Of a stretch of 64,000 bases of DNA, positions 58,822-64,000 are shown one piece after another. Where the stretch lies: assembly GCA_030737835.1 (NCBI GenBank), contig JAUJYN010000017.1, forward strand, positions 1,240,001-1,304,000, read 5' to 3'. Origin of the DNA: Acorus gramineus (lineage: Eukaryota; Streptophyta; Magnoliopsida; Acorales; Acoraceae). How positions within the stretch are numbered: the first letter of the stretch is position 1; every line of letters begins with the position of its first letter. The notes beneath the pieces were generated by a model, which searched no databases, was not told the origin of the DNA, and worked only from the letters and a program-made list of their open reading frames with translations. The position numbers and the translations under genes were made by a program.

Positions 58822-60502
58822 TGTCACGCCCGAGGGCGGCCGTCCCCGAGACGTGGCAATATATAAAGTATCAGCTATCAAGTACAAGAGGTCAACAATG
58901 ACTCCAATAAATAACACACAAACTGGCAAAGCAATGATAACTCATAACTTAACTGAAAAGCGGAAGCATAAAAATATCAATAAGTCTGTAAACCAAAAAT
59001 ATCAATACAGACTCGAATACACAATCAATGTCCTGTGAGAGCCAAGTCTAGTCCAAATAAAATACAACCTGTGCCACATGCACGATTTACAATACATAAA
59101 ATGACTCTAGGACTGCTGACATCCTTGCACTCCCCACCCGCCGGACAGAACGCCCCACGCACATAAGACCATGCCACAGGGAAGCTCCAGCTCCATTCTC
59201 AACACTGCCCCTGTAAAGAAGCATTACGCGAGGGGTGAGCTACAAGCTCAGTGAGTGGCTGGAAACCCAACACCATCACAACAATTCAATATTAAGGCAA
59301 TTTTCTTTCAAGGAAAAAAAACATGGGTAGAAACCCAATGAATAATAAGGTCACGCGGCGGCGCAACCAACCTCACCCTCACCCTCACTCCTGAAGGGAG
59401 ACTTTTGGGACTCTTGGGGAGAGATCATACCATTTGTCGAAGAGACGCAGAATTACTGGTCCACACAACACTACTACATTATCTACATCGAGATAACTGC
59501 CTAACGATGTCTTTAAACATCGCTACATAACCGGACCCAACAACTATGAGAACGGACGAACAACGAAATGGGTCACGTGGCGACGTGACTTCACCTCATC
59601 CACACCCTAGCCCCCCGGAGGGGTGACCCTAGGGACTTTTGGGATTATCCTTATGCTCTACACCCTTCGTCATCCGGTAGCCCTCTCCCGGTAGCCTATA
59701 CCTGGTGTGCTCCCATGATCAGTACATTTGCCGAATGCATCGATAGTACCTACAGGTGGGAGCCCTCTGTCAGGACAGCTTCAACGCCAGGCAGCTTCAA
59801 CACGGATCCAATCTAAGGGGAGAACGACTCCACACTCGCAATATCATCTGGTGGCCCACTCCCGCTTAGCCTCTACATGTCGGCCTTCCATGATCGGTAC
59901 ATCAGCCAGATGTGTACCGTGATACGCATTGGTAGCACCTACAAGTGGTGGCACAAAACAGGACAGCTTCGACGCTGGGCAGCTTCGATGCACGATGATA
60001 TTGGGAAGAAGACTTTGCGTTCGCAATGCGAACCCTATGTAAAATCAACTATCCTCGGTAATCCCATACCGATGCTATCGCAATATGCTTGAACTCCATA
60101 GAGGTGCGTCGCGCAGATGCAGGGAGTCACCTCTGCTCTCGCACAGACATAAGCCCTAAGGCATAACCCAACAGGCGGTTCATACACTCACCTAACATGG
60201 GTAGGCCTAGCTTAATGCCATAACTACCGGCTTAACAAAACCATAAGATAATGAATTCTCCTGAATTCCAAATGAGTGCATCGCTCGGATGCAAGGGGCG
60301 ATTACATCGCTAGCGCTCTAAGTAATAAGGTACAACCCGACAGCGGGTCATACCCTCGCCTATTTCAGATAGGCCTAATCAGTTTTAACATGTGCATATA
60401 TATACAGGAGAATTATATCTTAGTTATGTACATGAACTACATGCACGATAACATGTCAAATAATTATAGGGATACTCCCTAATATGGATAATAAAAAGGA
60501 TA

Positions 60503-60581
<79 letters not shown>

Positions 60582-62578
60582 CCATGCATGGGCTAAATAA
60601 TATGCATACAAGCATTCAAGCATACAAGCATACCTCATACAAGCATACTAGCATTCAAGCATATACCCTAAAATGCGTTGGATATCACCAACTTAAAAGG
60701 GAAGGGTTAAGCGCGATCTCGCGCACTAACAGGTGCATGCCAATATTCCAAAACGAACCTGAGTCGAGTGGAAAATCGCATCTACTTACTCAGTTCACGC
60801 AAAGAGGGAGGGCGAAAGAGAGGGAAAGTCTCATCCTCTTTGGAAGCTGGTCATAGCTTTGCCCCAACAAGATGGGTGCAACAACCATACCACGTCCTCC
60901 AGTCTTATGACCAGGGAATATTAAGTATGTCCCCGGTTATTAACCCAAGCATAACTATGCTAGATATTACTAATATAGGGAGGTAGTACTATAAATAGGG
61001 ACTACCTAAGGCATGCATATTCTATACATTCATATTAACACACATCACACATGCCCATGCATGAAGGGCGCATGCAAACATAATAATTCACACATGAATA
61101 TGATACATAGGCAAGTATATGGTAGAAATAGGGGGGTTCTACACAATATACGAGCTATACTAACTTAACATGAAAATACCTAGCATATTATGGGTTAGAC
61201 ATGACCATACTACTTATCTAAATAAGTAGTATAGTCAGGGTGCCCAACGGATGCGCGACGCACGACTACGTGCATCCAACGCTTCCCGAAGGGTTGGATC
61301 GAACCACTCACCGATACCCGGATCGCCGCGTGTCCGGTCTACGAGATCTGCAAAACACAACCAATGATCCACAATTAAAATATGGAACCTCCTAACACAC
61401 ATATAAGCCTACTTCATGAAGACTCTAACTCCTGATACTTTCCACAACATGCATAACAACTCCTTGACACACAATCGAGCAAAACTGCTAAACTTGCTGC
61501 AACCAGCCCTACTATTTGATCTCCACAGCACCAAATACACATCCAAAAATTATGAAATAAATCACACACATTCTATGACATGTTGGAATCATAATCCCAG
61601 AATACATTATAACCTAATTTTGCCTCTACAAGCCCAAAATATATTATTTCTAGAAGCAGGTCAATTCCCACGTGAATCTGAATAGGCCATGCAAAACAGG
61701 TTTTAACTTACAACACAGATATCATAATGACCCCAAATTTCATATATAACAACTAGACACATAGATCATCATATCACATGAGACATTATCCCATAAATAC
61801 GCCTCCAATTACTAGCTTCACAGAGATCTTTAGGAGACAGAGATTTGTTTTACCAAAACATGGAGAGGGAAATGGGGAGATGCGGGGTTCTCGACACACC
61901 CATGACCACCTCAGCCACCACAACCACTACCACCACCTCATCCGCCACTCCACCAGCCCTTCCTTGACTGAAAACAGGGGATAATAGGGGCATGAGAGGG
62001 AGTTAGACAGAAGAGAAACAACAACAACAACAACACACACACCCACCCTTTTTTACTATTTCTTGAGCTTCTATCTTGATCATCTCATGAACTCCCTCCT
62101 CCTCTTCTCCTTGATCTCCATTACTCCCAACAATTATACACAATGAGAGGGAGAGGAGAAAAGAAAGCCTCGGATGGCTTCATTTGCTTGAGAAGGGGAG
62201 AGAGAGAGATACAAATGGGGGGTCTTTAATTCTCATAAAGTGAGTTGGTGGGAGGGGGGTGTTTACAAGTCAACCCAACCAATGAAAAAAACAAATTTCA
62301 AGACTTAGTTGACCATCCCCACTTAGGCGTGTGCATTTTCTCACAATCATCCAAATCAATAACGACCGAACCCGAATGCGATTTGGAACTGCATATTTTT
62401 CCTAAACGTTATCGGAATACGATGAAATTTTTATGGGTAGTACAAAACGGTACCAAGACCTATAATATGCAGTTAGATTTTCAATCAGAGTACTCTAACT
62501 CTCGCAGGTAGCTAAAAGCCAAAATTTTAGCGACTTCGATCGAAAAAAAATAAGGCTCCAAATGATACAAGCATAATA
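58822..62578 (-). mobile_element. L16: solo LTR, subfamily B (TSD CTAGG)
   Basis: Plus-strand ends are TGTCACGCCCGAGGGC and GATACAAGCATAATA (the final CA mutated to TA); length 3757 bp. TSD CTAGG is perfect (58817-58821 and 62579-62583). The mini-exon is at 61312-61347 with intact acceptor and donor. An (AT)n run has expanded inside it. Confidence 0.92.
60507..60577. repeat. (AT)n microsatellite inside L16
   Basis: About 35 uninterrupted AT units. The neighbouring 60600-60660 holds short AAGCAT(T/A)C repeats. The other B copies lack the expansion. Confidence 0.95.
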
Positions 62579-64000
62579 CTAGGTATTACTAGAAAAGGGG
62601 GTAGTTTTACAACCAAAGACTACCTAAGGCATGCCATATTCTATATATCCAAATAAATACACAAGATAAATGCCCATACAAGCAGGGCGCATGCAAACAT
62701 GATCATTCATGCATGAATACAAATACATAGGCAAGGTAGAATAGGGGGTTCTACACAATATAAGAGCTATACAGTCCTAGCATGTAATATCTAACATAAT
62801 AGGGGTGCCAAAATGCCCTATGGATGTGTGATGCACGACTACGTGCATCGAGCGCTTCCCAAAGGATTGGATCAAACCACTCACAGATACTTGGATCGTC
62901 GCGCGTCCGGTCTACAAGATTTGTAAGTCACAACACAATATATATAAACAACGTGACAACCACAACTCAAATAAATGAATCATAAACATGATCCCTAGCG
63001 CAGGACAGTGCGCGGGGTAGGGCGGGCAGCACGCGACGCACTCCCATGGCAACACAATCTCATGAACAAAATGCCATAACTTCTAAACCTTACAACCAAT
63101 GGTGCTCAAATCAAACTTGAAGCTACCTGACACATATATAAGCCTACTTTAAGAAGACACCAACTCTTAATATTGCCTACAGGATGCATACATAACTCAT
63201 ACACGTTCTCTGACATGTTGGGATCATAATCCGTACATACATCATAACTTGATTTAGCCTCTACATGCTCAAAATAAAATATTTCCAGACACTGGTCAAT
63301 TCCCACGTGAATCTGGACAATCCATGCAATTCAGGTCATAACTTACAACACATATCATATTATGACACCAAATTTCATATATAGCATCTAGACACATGAA
63401 GGATCATATCACATGAAGACATGGTCCCAAGAATATACCTCTAAATACTTGTTCCACAAGGATCTTAAGAAGAAAGAAATCTGCCTTACTTACAACACAA
63501 AGCCACCACCATCCATGCATAAACACAAATACCTCATGTGCAACAGCAATTACACATAACAACACCCACATGCAAGCCCTAGACAACATCCTAGCAAGCA
63601 TAAAAGAAGGGGAAGAAGATTACCAAGAGAGGGGGAGGAGAAGGGAAGGTGTTGGGGCTCACAATGACACCACACACACACCACCACCACTTCACCACCA
63701 TCACCACCATCTCCTTCACTTCTTCACAGCACACCTTCTACTTGGATGAACACACAAAGAGAGGGGGGCAATAGAGAGGGTCTGAGAGCTAGAGGAGGAG
63801 AAAGAGAGGAGAACATAGCATCAACAATATACACACACATGCACACACTCACCTTTCTTGATCTCCCTCTACATGCACCACTTCCTTTTTTTCTCTTTCA
63901 ACCAAACAAAAAGGAAATGAAAAGAAAAAGGAGAGCCAAAGAGGCTCGTTGAGAGTGAGAGGGAGAAACATTTGGGGGAGGGGCTTTTAATAGAGAAAAA

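Larger units (their letters stand above)
45698..64000 (-). mobile_element. L11: subfamily B LTR, split by L12, L13, L15 and L16, continuing off the window
   Basis: The LTR parts are 45698-46338, 48165-48374, 55097-56004, 58721-58821 and 62579-64000. It begins TGTCACTCCCTAGGGC (minus-strand end of the LTR) after CGTAT. Each interruption has its own TSD, and the parts read on continuously when compared with L16. The mini-exon is at 62885-62920, with the acceptor AG changed to AA. The start of the LTR (right end) is outside the window, so I cannot say if it is solo. Confidence 0.85.

Noticed and set aside
60424..60638. ORFs made of repeating Ile-Tyr on the minus strand
   Set aside because: They are translations of the (AT)n microsatellite.
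60600..60660. CRISPR-like short repeats
   Set aside because: The AAGCATAC units have no regular spacers and lie in a plant LTR next to a microsatellite.

Overview
This window is plant nuclear DNA made almost entirely of nested retrotransposons. The evidence is a Ty3/gypsy polyprotein with a C-terminal chromodomain, two primer-binding sites complementary to plant initiator tRNA-Met, long terminal repeats (LTRs) bounded by TG...CA with 5-bp target-site duplications (TSDs), and plant-type accessory elements: a Tat-like element with an antisense plant-mobile-domain (PMD) ORF, a copia solo LTR, a MULE-like element and a tRNA-type SINE. I see no intact host gene and cannot name the species.

Most of the sequence is one group of chromovirus (Tekay/Del-like) LTRs in two subfamilies. 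Subfamily A LTRs start like TGTTATATATGTGTCAC, subfamily B like TGTTATGCCTGTGTCATT; both end in GGGGCGTGACA. I delimited sixteen LTRs (L1-L16), plus a fragment of a further family. Nearly all are solo LTRs; one element (E1) keeps internal coding sequence. TSDs give the nesting order.

Layout. 1-13622: E1, made of a split 5' LTR (L1, interrupted by solo LTR L2), a PBS, a gag N-terminus, an opposite-strand partial element (gag N-terminus, PBS, LTR L3) meeting it tail to tail in a large palindrome, the pol region from RT to chromodomain with two in-frame stops, a polypurine tract and the 3' LTR L4. 13623-20845: two inverted pieces of Tat-like elements (R1/R2 repeats, a minus-strand integrase C-terminus) split by LTR L5. 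20846-33000: an antisense PMD-type gene of a Tat-like element, broken by solo LTRs L6, L7 and L8. 33001-35193: the PPT and 3' LTR of that element. 35194-41446: solo LTR L9 with L10 nested inside. 41447-45697: an AT-rich stretch with a copia solo LTR, a CACTA-like end, a MULE-like element with many palindromes, a SINE and an older LTR fragment. 45698-64000: one subfamily B LTR (L11, continuing past the window) split by L12, L13 (itself split by L14), L15 and L16.

The most notable signal is inside the LTRs. Every subfamily A and B copy that reaches this part of the LTR carries the same apparent splicing layout, including a mini-exon of exactly 36 nt between a CAG/TAG acceptor and a GTGAGT donor. 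A small hairpin (TGAGC-loop-GCTCA) precedes a later acceptor and is kept, with changed loop and stem bases, in four LTR families. Between these lie a CpG-dense segment with repeated CTGCGC-NGGG-GCGCAG stem-loops and G-rich GAGGGTGAGGGTG repeats. Together these suggest that the LTR encodes a conserved, spliced, multi-exon leader.
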